This document shows positions 1 to 7,513 of a stretch of DNA of 64,000 nucleotides, in pieces (position 1 is the stretch's first letter; each line of letters opens with the position of its first letter). A program made the translations under genes and the position numbers. The notes under the pieces are model-generated. The model made no database searches. It had not been told where the DNA came from and worked only from the letters and a program-made list of their open reading frames with translations. The stretch comes from Arsukibacterium indicum. Its GTDB lineage: Bacteria > Pseudomonadota > Gammaproteobacteria > Enterobacterales > Alteromonadaceae. The stretch covers positions 111,385 to 175,384 of the forward strand of contig NZ_JAHRID010000010.1 in NCBI RefSeq assembly GCF_019100565.1, given 5' to 3'.

Positions 1-216
1 CTTACGCTCGCCGGCTACTACTGCCGCTGCTATCGCGTTACGTTCGGCACAAACAGTGCCGCCGTAAGAGGCGTTCTCAACGTTACAACCGGCATAAATT
101 TCACCATTTTCGGCTTGCACGGCTACGCCAACCGGAAATTGACTGTAAGGAGCGTAGGCCTGTTCTGAGGCCGCTTTGGCGGCAGCATTAAGCGCTGCCC
201 AGTTAATTGCTGTCAC
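1..216 (-). CDS. cdd: cytidine deaminase, partial (C-terminus off the window)
   Basis: Seventy-two codons are visible, running off the left edge in frame. The translation begins with a short helix, then [10 protein letters not shown], and contains [11 protein letters not shown] followed by CAERNA (C56-A-E58), the zinc-ligand cysteine and proton-shuttling glutamate of the small tetrameric cytidine deaminases that convert cytidine and deoxycytidine to the uridine forms in pyrimidine salvage. The second zinc motif (PCxxC) would lie beyond the edge. The start is a GTG at 214-216; no upstream ATG is in frame. The usual family length of about 130 residues implies that roughly half the gene is missing from the window. 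Confidence 0.88.
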   Translation of the reverse strand, partial: MTAINWAALNAAAKAASEQAYAPYSQFPVGVAVQAENGEIYAGCNVENASYGGTVCAERNAIAAAVVAGERK

Positions 217-296
217 ACTGATTAAACCTGCTTAAATACGGCCGTACAGTGTTGCCGCGAAACCGCTGCAGGTCAAGCTTGTTGGTTAATCTGATG

Positions 297-1076
297 TTAG
301 TTTTTTAATGTAAACGCATCTGCATCTAAATGGGCCGGAAACGCCTGGCGATATTGTGCCAGCGCCGTACCATCGAGGGTGGCAGTCAGTACCCCAGCTT
401 CGCTTTTTGGCAAACTGGCCAGCAGCGCACCCTGATAATCGATCGCCACACTATCGCCACTGTAGTGAATATCGTTGCCGTCCTGGCCAACCCTGTTAAC
501 ACCTAATACAAACGCCTGGTTTTCAATGGCCCGGGCCACCAGTAAGCTGCTCCAGGCATGGCGCCGCGCTGCCGGCCAGTTCGCTACATAAATCAGCACG
601 TCATAATCATTCTGGTTACGGCTGAATACCGGAAAGCGCAGGTCGTAGCATACCTGCAGACAAAATCGCAGGCCTCGCCAGCGCACTATTACCCGCTCCC
701 GGCCCGCCTGATAAGCATGCTGCTCGCCGGCCATCCGGAATAAGTGCTTTTTATCGTAATAGCTCACTGCGCCATCCGGCGTGACAAAATACAGCCGGTT
801 AACATAGCCACCGGTCGTTGTTTTAACGGCCAGCGAGCCGGTAATTGCGGCGTTTAATGCTTTGGCCTGCTCAATTAACCAGGCTAAGCCGGGGCCGGGT
901 TCCTGTTCTGCTATTTCGGCGCTTTGCATACTAAAACCGCTGGTAAACATCTCCGGCAGTACCACCAAATCGGCAGGTTCCAGCTTAGCGAGCAGCGCAC
1001 TGAAATGGGCCAGATTGGCCTCGCTGTCCTGCCAGTACAGTGTGGTTTGCAGCAGACTGACTTTTACAGCTGACAT
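297..1076 (-). CDS. omega-amidase, C-N hydrolase (nitrilase) family, YafV-like
   Basis: This 259-residue cytosolic protein has the nitrilase-superfamily triad: E42 in LPEMF, K109 in YYDKKHLF and C143 in VCYDLRFP. It resembles bacterial YafV and eukaryotic Nit2, which deaminate the alpha-keto-omega-amides (such as alpha-ketoglutaramate) left when glutamine is used as amino donor. Its ATG overlaps the end of the aminotransferase gene by 13 bases, so the two are translationally coupled. With that neighbour it can pull the last step of methionine salvage (keto-methylthiobutyrate to methionine) forward. The family assignment is strong; exact substrate preference is inferred from context. Confidence 0.88.
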   Translation of the reverse strand: MSAVKVSLLQTTLYWQDSEANLAHFSALLAKLEPADLVVLPEMFTSGFSMQSAEIAEQEPGPGLAWLIEQAKALNAAITGSLAVKTTTGGYVNRLYFVTPDGAVSYYDKKHLFRMAGEQHAYQAGRERVIVRWRGLRFCLQVCYDLRFPVFSRNQNDYDVLIYVANWPAARRHAWSSLLVARAIENQAFVLGVNRVGQDGNDIHYSGDSVAIDYQGALLASLPKSEAGVLTATLDGTALAQYRQAFPAHLDADAFTLKN

Positions 1077-2209
1077 AACACCTCCGCGGCCTGATTTAAG
1101 GTGACTGGTGTTTTAGCAAAACAAAACCGGATAAGCCGGGCCCCGGTGGGCTTTTGATAAAACACACTAAGTGGGATAGCCGCCACTTTATGTTCAATAG
1201 TTAACCAGCGACAGAATTCGACGTCTGGCAGGTTGCTGATTGCACCGTAGTCTGCCAGCTGAAAATACGTAGCCGCACTGGGCAGCAACTGCAGCCGACT
1301 GTGAGTTAATCCTGTCACAAACTGATCGCGTTTTTGCTGATAAAACGTCGCCAGGCCGCTGACCTGCTCAGGCTGCATTGCCAGCGTATCGGCTATCGCA
1401 TGCTGCGCCGGGGTAAAGCTGGAAAACGTGACGTACTGATGAATCTTCCGAAACTCAGCGCTAAGTACTGGCGGAGCCACGCAATAGCCCAACTTCCAGC
1501 CGGTAACATGAAAGGTTTTGCCAAAAGATGAGACGATAAAACTGCGCTCAGCCAATGCCGGGTAACAATGGGCACTCAGCCTGGGCGCACCATCAAATAC
1601 CATATGCTCGTAAACTTCATCGCTCAGACAATATAAGCCATGCTGGCATACCAGTGCCTGCAGGGCCTGCCAGTCATCATCATTAAATACGGTGGCGCTC
1701 GGGTTATGCGGGCTGTTAACAATAATCAGTTTAGTCTTCGGGTTAATTGCTGCCGCCACCTGCTGCCAGTTCACTTTAAAATCAGGTGCCAACAGGCTCA
1801 GATGCAACGTGCTGCCGCCGGCCAGCTTAACCGCCGGGGCATAGCTGTCATAGGCCGGGTCAAACACTATCACTTCATCCCCCGGCCTAACTATAGCCTG
1901 AATGGCGACAAACAGCGCTTCAGTGGCCCCCGAGGTAACCGTTATCTGATGGTCAGGGTCAACGCTGCGCCGATAGCAGCGCGTTACCAGCTTACTGATT
2001 TGCTGCCGCAGCGGCAAAATGCCGGGCATCGGCGCATATTGGTTTGCCCCATGCTGGCTATGATAGGCCAGGCGCTGCAATAAGTAGTTGTCTGGCGAAA
2101 AATCAGGAAAACCCTGAGATAAATTAATGGCTTGCTGCTCTGCGGCAAGCTGACTCATCTGGCTGAAAATGCTGTTACCCAGGGTAGGAAGTTTCGATTC
2201 GAAGGCCAT
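1064..2209 (-). CDS. methionine/glutamine aminotransferase, class I PLP (YbdL/MtnE-like)
   Basis: A fold-type I PLP aminotransferase of about 381 residues. It opens with SKLPTLGNSIFSQMS and INLSQGFPDF, typical of the YbdL/kynurenine aminotransferase group; NSPHNPSATVF supplies the substrate/PLP asparagine and SSFGKTFHVTGWK carries the PLP lysine. In methionine salvage this type transaminates 4-methylthio-2-oxobutyrate, with glutamine as a likely donor. The start at 2209 matches the homologues' N-terminus. An ATG at 2251 would add 14 residues and also lies downstream of the MetJ-like boxes, so it cannot be excluded. It is divergent from mtnB and overlaps the omega-amidase gene. Confidence 0.88.
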   Translation of the reverse strand: MAFESKLPTLGNSIFSQMSQLAAEQQAINLSQGFPDFSPDNYLLQRLAYHSQHGANQYAPMPGILPLRQQISKLVTRCYRRSVDPDHQITVTSGATEALFVAIQAIVRPGDEVIVFDPAYDSYAPAVKLAGGSTLHLSLLAPDFKVNWQQVAAAINPKTKLIIVNSPHNPSATVFNDDDWQALQALVCQHGLYCLSDEVYEHMVFDGAPRLSAHCYPALAERSFIVSSFGKTFHVTGWKLGYCVAPPVLSAEFRKIHQYVTFSSFTPAQHAIADTLAMQPEQVSGLATFYQQKRDQFVTGLTHSRLQLLPSAATYFQLADYGAISNLPDVEFCRWLTIEHKVAAIPLSVFYQKPTGARLIRFCFAKTPVTLNQAAEVLCQL

Positions 2210-2269
2210 ATGCTCAGAAAAAGTTGCCAAAACCAGAGCGAATGCTATCATTCAGCCTGTTTTGTGTAT

Positions 2270-2301
2270 AGACATCTAAATGTTTAAACGTTTAGCTGTC
2301 G
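2270..2301. promoter_or_regulatory. MetJ-type operator: four tandem 8-bp met boxes
   Basis: Four contiguous octamers read AGACATCT, AAATGTTT, AAACGTTT and AGCTGTCG. The MetJ repressor binds tandem copies of AGACGTCT, and the first octamer fits the usual AGACRTCT form while the others are degenerate copies in strict 8-base register. The site lies between the divergent aminotransferase/omega-amidase and mtnBCD transcription units and could silence both when S-adenosylmethionine is abundant. A further AGATGTCT lies at 2322-2329. Assignment rests on motif and context only. Confidence 0.68.
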
Positions 2302-2310
2302 ATATTATAT

Positions 2311-2349
2311 CCAGTCATAGCAGATGTCTCTAACAGCTGCTATGACTGG
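2311..2349 (+). promoter_or_regulatory. perfect 13-bp stem-loop in the mtnB leader
   Basis: CCAGTCATAGCAG at 2311-2323 is exactly complementary to CTGCTATGACTGG at 2337-2349, with a 13-base loop, followed directly by CTTTTAT. It looks like an intrinsic terminator or attenuator just 31 bases before the mtnB start, although the T-run is short. The stem and loop also contain the met-box-like AGATGTCT (2322-2329). The function is inferred; the pairing is seen directly. Confidence 0.55.
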
Positions 2350-2382
2350 CTTTTATCACGGACTATTATGACGGGCTTTTAT
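2341..2382 (+). repeat. 16-bp direct repeat overlapping the mtnB start
   Basis: TATGACTGGCTTTTAT at 2341-2356 recurs as TATGACGGGCTTTTAT at 2367-2382 (15 of 16 identical, period 26). The first copy forms the 3' arm of the leader stem-loop, and the second contains the mtnB initiation codon at 2381. The 5' arm could therefore pair with either copy, which would place the start region in an alternative hairpin. Confidence 0.6.
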
Positions 2383-3019
2383 GAATAGCACAGCGCAGCT
2401 GCATCAACTTAACCCCAACGCCATCGCGCTTTGCGCACTGGGCCGCTGGGTAGCCAACCGCCAATGGGTACCGGCAACCGGCGGTAACTTTTCCATTCGC
2501 ACCGGCGACAACAGCGCACTGGTTACCGCCTCGGGTAAAGACAAAGGTGAGCTAAGCCCGCAGGACTTACTGCCGGTAAGCTGGCAGGGCCAGCAGCTTA
2601 GCTGTACTGGCACGCCCTCGGCCGAAACCGCGCTGCACGCCATGCTATATCAGTTAAACCCGGCCACCAAAGCCGTACTACATACCCATTCGGTGCAGGC
2701 CACGGTATTTTCCAGGTTAATTGCGCAGAATAACTACCTTTTTGCCGGCTATGAAATGCAAAAAGCCATTACCGGCATCAGCAGCCACGAGCAGCTACTG
2801 CCCCTGGCTATTTTTGACAACACCCAGGACATCCCGGCACTGGCGGCAGAGCTTAACCTACGCTGGCACCAGCAACCGCTGCAATATGGTTTACTGGTCC
2901 GCGGTCATGGCCTTTATGTCTGGGGCAACAGCCTGGAGCAGGCGAAAAGGCATTTAGAAGGCTGGGAATTTCTTATAAACTGCGAGCTTGAACGTTTTAA
3001 AATTGCAGGTTTACCGTGA
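2381..3019 (+). CDS. mtnB: methylthioribulose-1-phosphate dehydratase
   Basis: MtnB is a class II aldolase-fold, zinc-dependent enzyme that removes water from 5-methylthioribulose-1-phosphate. The 212-residue product shows the N-terminal ATGGNFSIR motif, TASGKDKGEL, and the metal histidines in HTHS and in RGHGLYVWG. Length and sequence are standard. It starts a tight operon: its stop codon overlaps the GTG of mtnC. The ribosome site before the ATG is weak (GGG within ACGGGCTTTT), and the leader carries a stem-loop and MetJ-like boxes, so expression is probably tuned to methionine status. Confidence 0.94.
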   Translation: MNSTAQLHQLNPNAIALCALGRWVANRQWVPATGGNFSIRTGDNSALVTASGKDKGELSPQDLLPVSWQGQQLSCTGTPSAETALHAMLYQLNPATKAVLHTHSVQATVFSRLIAQNNYLFAGYEMQKAITGISSHEQLLPLAIFDNTQDIPALAAELNLRWHQQPLQYGLLVRGHGLYVWGNSLEQAKRHLEGWEFLINCELERFKIAGLP

Positions 3020-3699
3020 ATTACCGCGCCATTATTACCGATATTGAAGGCACCACCAGCCGGATCAGTTTTGTTACTGACGTGCTGTTTCCTTATGCTG
3101 CCAAACATTTACCGGATTTTATCCGCCAGCACCAGGCAGAGCCTGCCGTCGCCAGCGAGCTTAACGAAGTGCGTAAGCTTATGCAGCAGGCGGATGCCGA
3201 CACCGACAGTTGTATTAGCCAGTTACTGCAGTGGATAGCCGAAGATAAAAAAGTGACACCATTAAAAACCCTGCAAGGCATGGTATGGGCCAACGGTTAT
3301 CAGAGCGGCGCTTTTACCGGTCATATTTATGCCGATGTCGCCGCTAAACTGGCCGACTGGCATCGCGATGGCATTCAATTATACGTGTACAGTTCTGGCT
3401 CGGTCGCGGCGCAGCAGTTGTTGTTTCAGCACAGCGACTTTGGTGATTTAACGCCTCTTTTTAGTGGTTATTTTGATACCCGCATCGGTGCCAAGCGCGA
3501 TGTCTCGGCCTATGCCGCCATTTTGCAGCAGTTGCAACTGCCGCCGCGTCAGGTGTTGTTTTTATCAGATGTCACTGCCGAGCTCGACGCTGCGTGTCAG
3601 TTGGGCATTGCTACCGTGCAGCTTACCCGCGAAGATCAGAGTGCTGGCAAGCATAAAACCGCAAAAGACTTTTATCAGGTGCAGGAGCTGATGCAATGA
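3016..3699 (+). CDS. mtnC: enolase-phosphatase E1 (acireductone synthase)
   Basis: MtnC is a HAD-superfamily enzyme that enolises 2,3-diketo-5-methylthiopentyl-1-phosphate and removes its phosphate, giving the acireductone. The 227-residue product has the HAD nucleophile region in the MtnC-specific form TDIEGTTSRISFV near residue 8, YSSGSVAAQ as motif II, and FLSDVTAELDAA near the C-terminus as motif III. The start is GTG, sharing GTGA with the mtnB stop codon; the end overlaps the mtnD ATG. This order provides the three lower-pathway enzymes from one message. Confidence 0.94.
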   Translation: MNYRAIITDIEGTTSRISFVTDVLFPYAAKHLPDFIRQHQAEPAVASELNEVRKLMQQADADTDSCISQLLQWIAEDKKVTPLKTLQGMVWANGYQSGAFTGHIYADVAAKLADWHRDGIQLYVYSSGSVAAQQLLFQHSDFGDLTPLFSGYFDTRIGAKRDVSAYAAILQQLQLPPRQVLFLSDVTAELDAACQLGIATVQLTREDQSAGKHKTAKDFYQVQELMQ

Positions 3700-4238
3700 G
3701 CTACTTAACGGTATTTAACGACACCAACCCTGAACAAGTTCTGCTACAAAGTAGCAATGTTGATGTTATTCAGCAGCAGCTGCAGGCTGCCGGGGTTACC
3801 TTTGCCCAGTGGCAAGCCAACGCACCGGTAACAGCAGATAGCACTGCAGAGCAAATCATTGCTGCCTACGCTGATGAAATTGCACGCTTAAAAGCAGCTG
3901 AGGGCTATATCACGGTTGATGTTATTTCACTAAGTCCGAACCATCCGGATAAACAGCAATTGCGGCAGAAATTTCTGGCTGAACACACCCACAGTGAGAA
4001 TGAAGTGCGGTTTTTCGTCCGTGGTCAGGGCCTGTTTTGCCTGCATATCGGCGCTAAGGTGTATCAGGTATTGTGTCAGCAAAATGATTTAATCAGTGTG
4101 CCCGCCAATACCCCGCACTGGTTTGATATGGGCAGCGAGCCCGACTTTACCGCTATTCGTTTATTTAATAATCCCGACGGCTGGGTTGCCCATTTTAGCG
4201 GTAGCGATATCGCTACTAAGTTTCCATTACTGGCATAG
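3696..4238 (+). CDS. mtnD: acireductone dioxygenase
   Basis: MtnD is a cupin that oxidises acireductone to 4-methylthio-2-oxobutyrate and formate (Fe form) or an off-pathway product (Ni form). The 180-residue sequence shows the metal set H-x-H-x3-E in EHTHSENEVRFF and the later histidine in VPANTPHWFDMG. It is joined to mtnC by an ATGA overlap. No terminator is obvious after it; about 200 bases without a clear gene separate it from the LysR gene at 4441. Confidence 0.95.
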   Translation: MSYLTVFNDTNPEQVLLQSSNVDVIQQQLQAAGVTFAQWQANAPVTADSTAEQIIAAYADEIARLKAAEGYITVDVISLSPNHPDKQQLRQKFLAEHTHSENEVRFFVRGQGLFCLHIGAKVYQVLCQQNDLISVPANTPHWFDMGSEPDFTAIRLFNNPDGWVAHFSGSDIATKFPLLA

Positions 4239-4440
4239 CGTTGCACTGTCGCGTTATCTGTTTTGCAGGCCCAGCTGATCCAGGCTGGTGCAAAGCAGCA
4301 GATCACCAGCGCCAGTTTAAAGCTATGCTACTGTTTTAGCTTAACTTTAGCGTGCAGGTAAAACTGGTTTAACTTTTGCAGCCAGTTTGTCATTAATGGC
4401 TTGTATACTAGCCTGTATCGAACACCAGGTATTACCGATT

Positions 4441-5328
4441 ATGACTATTCATACGCCACTTCGTGGCTTGCGCTGTTTTTGTGTAGCGGCCGAGTGTTTA
4501 AGTTTTAAAGAAACGGCCAAGCAGCTGTATTTAACACCGTCGGCAGTAAGCCACCAGATTAAACAGCTGGAAGATAACCTGAACTTAGCGCTGTTTGAGC
4601 GTAAAACCCGCGCCATTGCCTTAACTGAAACCGGCAAGCGTTTTTATCAGGAAGTGCAGCCACTGCTGGCCCAACTGGCCGATACCATTGCCCAGTTCAG
4701 CCAGGTTGAACGAATGCAGGAAGTCAGCATTTCAATGCCGGAGTTTTTTGCCAGCGAGCTGTTTGTACCAAAACTCATTGGCTGGTCGGCGCAATATCCG
4801 AACATTAACTTAAAACTGGAAACGGTAAAATCCCGGCGCGACAGCCCGAAATACACCGATTTATCGATTATTTTATCCGGTAAAAAGCCGGAAGAAACGC
4901 AGGCTTATGATCTGTTCCCAATCAGCTATGTGCCGGCCTGCAACCCCAAGTTATATGAGCAAATTCATGGAAAAAGTTACCGGGCACTGGAAAAAACCCC
5001 GCTTATTCTACATCAGGCGCGGCCCCATGCCTGGCATCAATGGGCCGAGCATGTTGGCTACCATAACTTTAAACCGAAGCAGATTATTCAGCTCGACAGC
5101 ATGTTCAGCGTGGCCCGCGCCGCCCAGCAAGGGCTGGGGGTGGCACTTATTCCGCTACCCATCAGCCAAAGCTGGTTTAGTAGCGGCACGCTGGTACGGT
5201 TGTTTGAGCAAGAGTTGCTAAGCCGCGATCGCTATTATTTAGTACGGCATGACGATGACGCTAACCGGCCGGAAATTCAGCTGTTAATTGATTGGGTATT
5301 AAAGAGTTTTCAGCCAACTAGTGGCTGA
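4441..5328 (+). CDS. LysR-family transcriptional regulator, GcvA-like
   Basis: A 295-residue LysR regulator. Residues about 8-66 form the winged helix-turn-helix with AECLSFKETAKQLYLTPSAVSHQIKQLE, a GcvA-type variant, and the rest is the periplasmic-binding-protein-like effector domain. A longer reading from a TTG at 4387 exists, but the ATG at 4441 places the DNA-binding domain at the usual distance from the N-terminus. It sits between the mtnBCD and mtnA/mtnK blocks; whether it controls them, the TPR gene or distant targets cannot be told from sequence. Confidence 0.88.
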   Translation: MTIHTPLRGLRCFCVAAECLSFKETAKQLYLTPSAVSHQIKQLEDNLNLALFERKTRAIALTETGKRFYQEVQPLLAQLADTIAQFSQVERMQEVSISMPEFFASELFVPKLIGWSAQYPNINLKLETVKSRRDSPKYTDLSIILSGKKPEETQAYDLFPISYVPACNPKLYEQIHGKSYRALEKTPLILHQARPHAWHQWAEHVGYHNFKPKQIIQLDSMFSVARAAQQGLGVALIPLPISQSWFSSGTLVRLFEQELLSRDRYYLVRHDDDANRPEIQLLIDWVLKSFQPTSG

Positions 5329-5473
5329 AATTTCTAACTGGTAACGGTCCTTCATAGCAGTGTTTTATGACAGATACTGCATTGCTCTATCCAGCATATA
5401 AGTGAATTTTTTTAACTTATCAGTGTGATTTATCTCGTTTGTCAGACCAGTTGCTACTGACTAAAGTATCCCT

Positions 5474-5510
5474 GTCGCCGCAAAAACTTTCATTATGAAA
5501 GGCCGGTGAC
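5474..5510 (+). promoter_or_regulatory. structured 5' leader of the TPR gene
   Basis: GTCGCCG at 5474-5480 pairs with CGGTGAC at 5504-5510 (one G-U). Inside it CTTTC (5487-5491) pairs with GAAAG (5497-5501) around ATTAT. An unpaired CAAAAA lies on the 5' side only, making an asymmetric internal loop. The structure ends about 16 bases before the GGGAG ribosome site of the gene at 5539. It lacks a following T-run, so it is more like an RNA regulatory element or stability hairpin than a terminator. Confidence 0.45.
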
Positions 5511-5538
5511 CCAAATTTAAACCAAGGGAGAATACGAC

Positions 5539-6063
5539 ATGAAATTCACAGCCAAAAAATTTGCTACCGCCGTGGCACTGAGTGTGCTGGCATCAAGTCC
5601 ATTTCTCGCTTCAGCTGCGAGCAATGGTTACAAAATGGTGTTAATTGAAGACACCCCGGGCGTCACTACCATTCAGGCAGGTCAGTTACAGCAAGGCATC
5701 AGCGAAGTAACCAACTATCGCGGTGCAGATGTAGACAACTTTTCATTACAAATGAGCCTGTGCGTTGCCTACAGCCGCTTAAGCCAGCTTGACCAGGCGC
5801 AAAGCGCTTGCTCAAAGGCAGTTAGCCTGGCACAAAGCACCCCGGCAGTAACCACTGACGCCAAGCGCGAAATGCGCGCCCTGGCTTACAGCAACCGCGG
5901 TGTTATGCATGTGCTGGCAAACGACAGAGTTGCCGCACTGGAAGATTTTAAACGCGCAGTATCGTTAAAAGATAACGATATTAACCAGCACAACCTGGCG
6001 CGCTTAACGGCCGATATCAACGGCGTCGAAACCAATCAATTCGCGTATAACAGCGCTGAATAA
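5539..6063 (+). CDS. secreted tetratricopeptide-repeat protein of unknown function
   Basis: The 174-residue product starts with a clear Sec signal peptide (MKFTAKKFATAVALSVLASS, with likely cleavage near SAASNG). It then has at least two helical TPR-like units: one around LCVAYSRLSQLDQAQSACSKAV, the other around ALAYSNRGVMHVLANDRVAALEDFKRAV. TPRs bind proteins, so a periplasmic scaffold role is reasonable but unproven. The start has a good AAGGGAG ribosome site. It is followed by a strong terminator at 6127 and preceded by a 210-base leader region that folds into a hairpin, so it appears to be transcribed alone. Confidence 0.8.
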   Translation: MKFTAKKFATAVALSVLASSPFLASAASNGYKMVLIEDTPGVTTIQAGQLQQGISEVTNYRGADVDNFSLQMSLCVAYSRLSQLDQAQSACSKAVSLAQSTPAVTTDAKREMRALAYSNRGVMHVLANDRVAALEDFKRAVSLKDNDINQHNLARLTADINGVETNQFAYNSAE

Positions 6064-6126
6064 GCTGTTTTAAGCGAAACCTGTTTTAACTGTAACAAGT
6101 TTTACCCCGTTTTACCCTCGTCCTTT

Positions 6127-6154
6127 GCCCGGTTAATTTAACCGGGCTTTTTTT
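6127..6154 (+). terminator. rho-independent terminator after the TPR gene
   Basis: GCCCGGTTAA and TTAACCGGGC form a nearly continuous 10-bp palindrome around one central T at 6127-6147, followed by seven T. It ends the transcript of the gene at 5539-6063. Confidence 0.85.
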
Positions 6155-6189
6155 GTCTGGCTTAATTAACAGGTGTATGTCTAACAACT

Positions 6190-6360
6190 GCAACGCTCGC
6201 CTTGGCTCGGCACAGCAACTACTCCGGACATCCTGTCCTACGCGAGCCAGCTAAAGCTGTTCAAATTCGTTCCCGACGAATTTGTCGCTGTTCTGACGCA
6301 AACACTCAGACACTCTGTGCCGCCCAATTCGAGGTTCCAGTCGCTTACTGCTGCTTAGGA
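6190..6360. repeat. multi-hairpin intergenic element
   Basis: The 220 bases between the terminator and mtnA hold no convincing gene. They contain several short perfect hairpins in a row: GGAC/GTCC around ATCCT (6237-6249), CAGC/GCTG (6250s) and AAATTCGT/ACGAATTT around TCCCG (near 6264-6284), and the palindrome GTGTATACAC lies just beyond at 6361-6370. The style matches dispersed multi-hairpin intergenic repeats found in many gammaproteobacteria. Copy number in the genome is unknown from this window. Confidence 0.45.
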
Positions 6361-6372
6361 GTGTATACACAG

Positions 6373-7398
6373 TCAGGCAAACTGCTTTAATACCCCACCG
6401 GCAATATCTGCTTGACTATACACACCGGTATCGAGTACCCAGCCGGTGACTAAACTGGCGGGGGTGACGTCGAATGCCGGGTTAAATACCGGGGCATTTT
6501 CGGGGGCCCAAAGCGTTTGGCCGAAGGCGCCGCTGACCCCGCGTACCTCATTGGCGTCGCGCTGTTCTATCGGAATCACGCTGCCATCGGCGCAGTTTAA
6601 ATCGACGGTGGTGTGCGGCGCGACGACGTAAAAGGGTACCTGATGATATTGCGCCAGCACGGCCAGTGAGTAAGTGCCTACTTTATTGGCAAAGTCGCCA
6701 TTGGCGGCGATGCGATCAGAACCGACAAAAATCCGGTCGACCTGGCCGCGGGCCATTAACATGGCGGCCATATTGTCGCAAATAAGCTGATACGGAATAG
6801 CCAGTTGCTCGCACTCCCAGGCGGTTAAGCGGCCGCCTTGCAGTAAGGGCCGGGTTTCATCTACCCACAGCCGGATATTTTTACCCTGCTGATGCGCCAG
6901 GTTAATTACCCCCAGGGCGGTACCTACCCCGACGGTAGCCAGGCCGCCGGTATTACAATGGGTTAGCAGCTGCTCGTCGGGTTGCACCAGTGCGGCACCA
7001 TGGGCGGCTATTTGCTGGCAAAGCGCCACATCCTCCAAAAACAACGCCTCGGCACAGGCTACCGCGGCTTTGGCATAATCTGGCCCGTTTAGTGCCTTAA
7101 GCATGCTGTCGATATTGTTCATCAGGTTTACCGCGGTTGGCCTGGCGGCGCGCAGTATTTCGGCGTCCTGGCGCAGTTGCTCGCAGCTTGCGCCCTGCTC
7201 TGCCCGCACGGCCAGCAGCAGACAGGCGCCAATGCCAATGGCCGGCGCGCCGCGTAGCTGCAGGTTTTTAATCATGCTGACCATTTGCGCTACCGTGCTG
7301 CAACTAAGCCACTGCTGGCGGTGGGGTAATAAGGTTTGGTCCAGCACAAATAACTGACCTTGTTCGGTTTTCAGGCTGAGCGCCGTTAAATTTTGCAT
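6373..7398 (-). CDS. mtnA: S-methyl-5-thioribose-1-phosphate isomerase
   Basis: MtnA isomerises 5-methylthioribose-1-phosphate to methylthioribulose-1-phosphate, the substrate for MtnB. The 341-residue product shows LRGAPAIG near residue 48, the catalytic cysteine C148 in [10 protein letters not shown], and the catalytic aspartate D228 in [18 protein letters not shown]. Length is normal for the family. It is divergent from mtnK, with about 115 bases between them holding weak MetJ-like sequences, so the upper pathway is probably co-expressed from this promoter region. Confidence 0.95.
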   Translation of the reverse strand: MQNLTALSLKTEQGQLFVLDQTLLPHRQQWLSCSTVAQMVSMIKNLQLRGAPAIGIGACLLLAVRAEQGASCEQLRQDAEILRAARPTAVNLMNNIDSMLKALNGPDYAKAAVACAEALFLEDVALCQQIAAHGAALVQPDEQLLTHCNTGGLATVGVGTALGVINLAHQQGKNIRLWVDETRPLLQGGRLTAWECEQLAIPYQLICDNMAAMLMARGQVDRIFVGSDRIAANGDFANKVGTYSLAVLAQYHQVPFYVVAPHTTVDLNCADGSVIPIEQRDANEVRGVSGAFGQTLWAPENAPVFNPAFDVTPASLVTGWVLDTGVYSQADIAGGVLKQFA

Positions 7399-7424
7399 AA
7401 GTTATTCCTGCTTTGCTGTTTGCC

Positions 7425-7441
7425 AGATGTTGCAGACGGCT
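7425..7441. promoter_or_regulatory. weak MetJ-like site between mtnA and mtnK
   Basis: AGATGTTG at 7425-7432 and AGACGGCT at 7434-7441 resemble two met boxes but are separated by one extra base, breaking the 8-base register that MetJ needs. The position between divergent methionine-salvage genes is the main reason to list it. Confidence 0.3.
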
Positions 7442-7513
7442 ATCGGGTTTGCGATTATGCAGCTCTGCTTTTCGCTTTACAAGTTACAGGGCCCCTGATG
7501 TGTGAGTATAAAG

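Noticed and set aside
2252..2380. SAM riboswitch upstream of mtnB
   Set aside because: No SAM-I, SAM-II or SAM-IV core is visible; the tandem 8-base boxes fit MetJ protein operators better.
5461..5538. Cyclic di-GMP (GEMM) riboswitch before the TPR gene
   Set aside because: A GCAAAA stretch and hairpin are present, but the two-helix GEMM core, tetraloop receptor and conserved spacing are missing.
7103..7357. Plus-strand 84-residue open frame over mtnA
   Set aside because: It is antisense to a complete mtnA with all catalytic residues.
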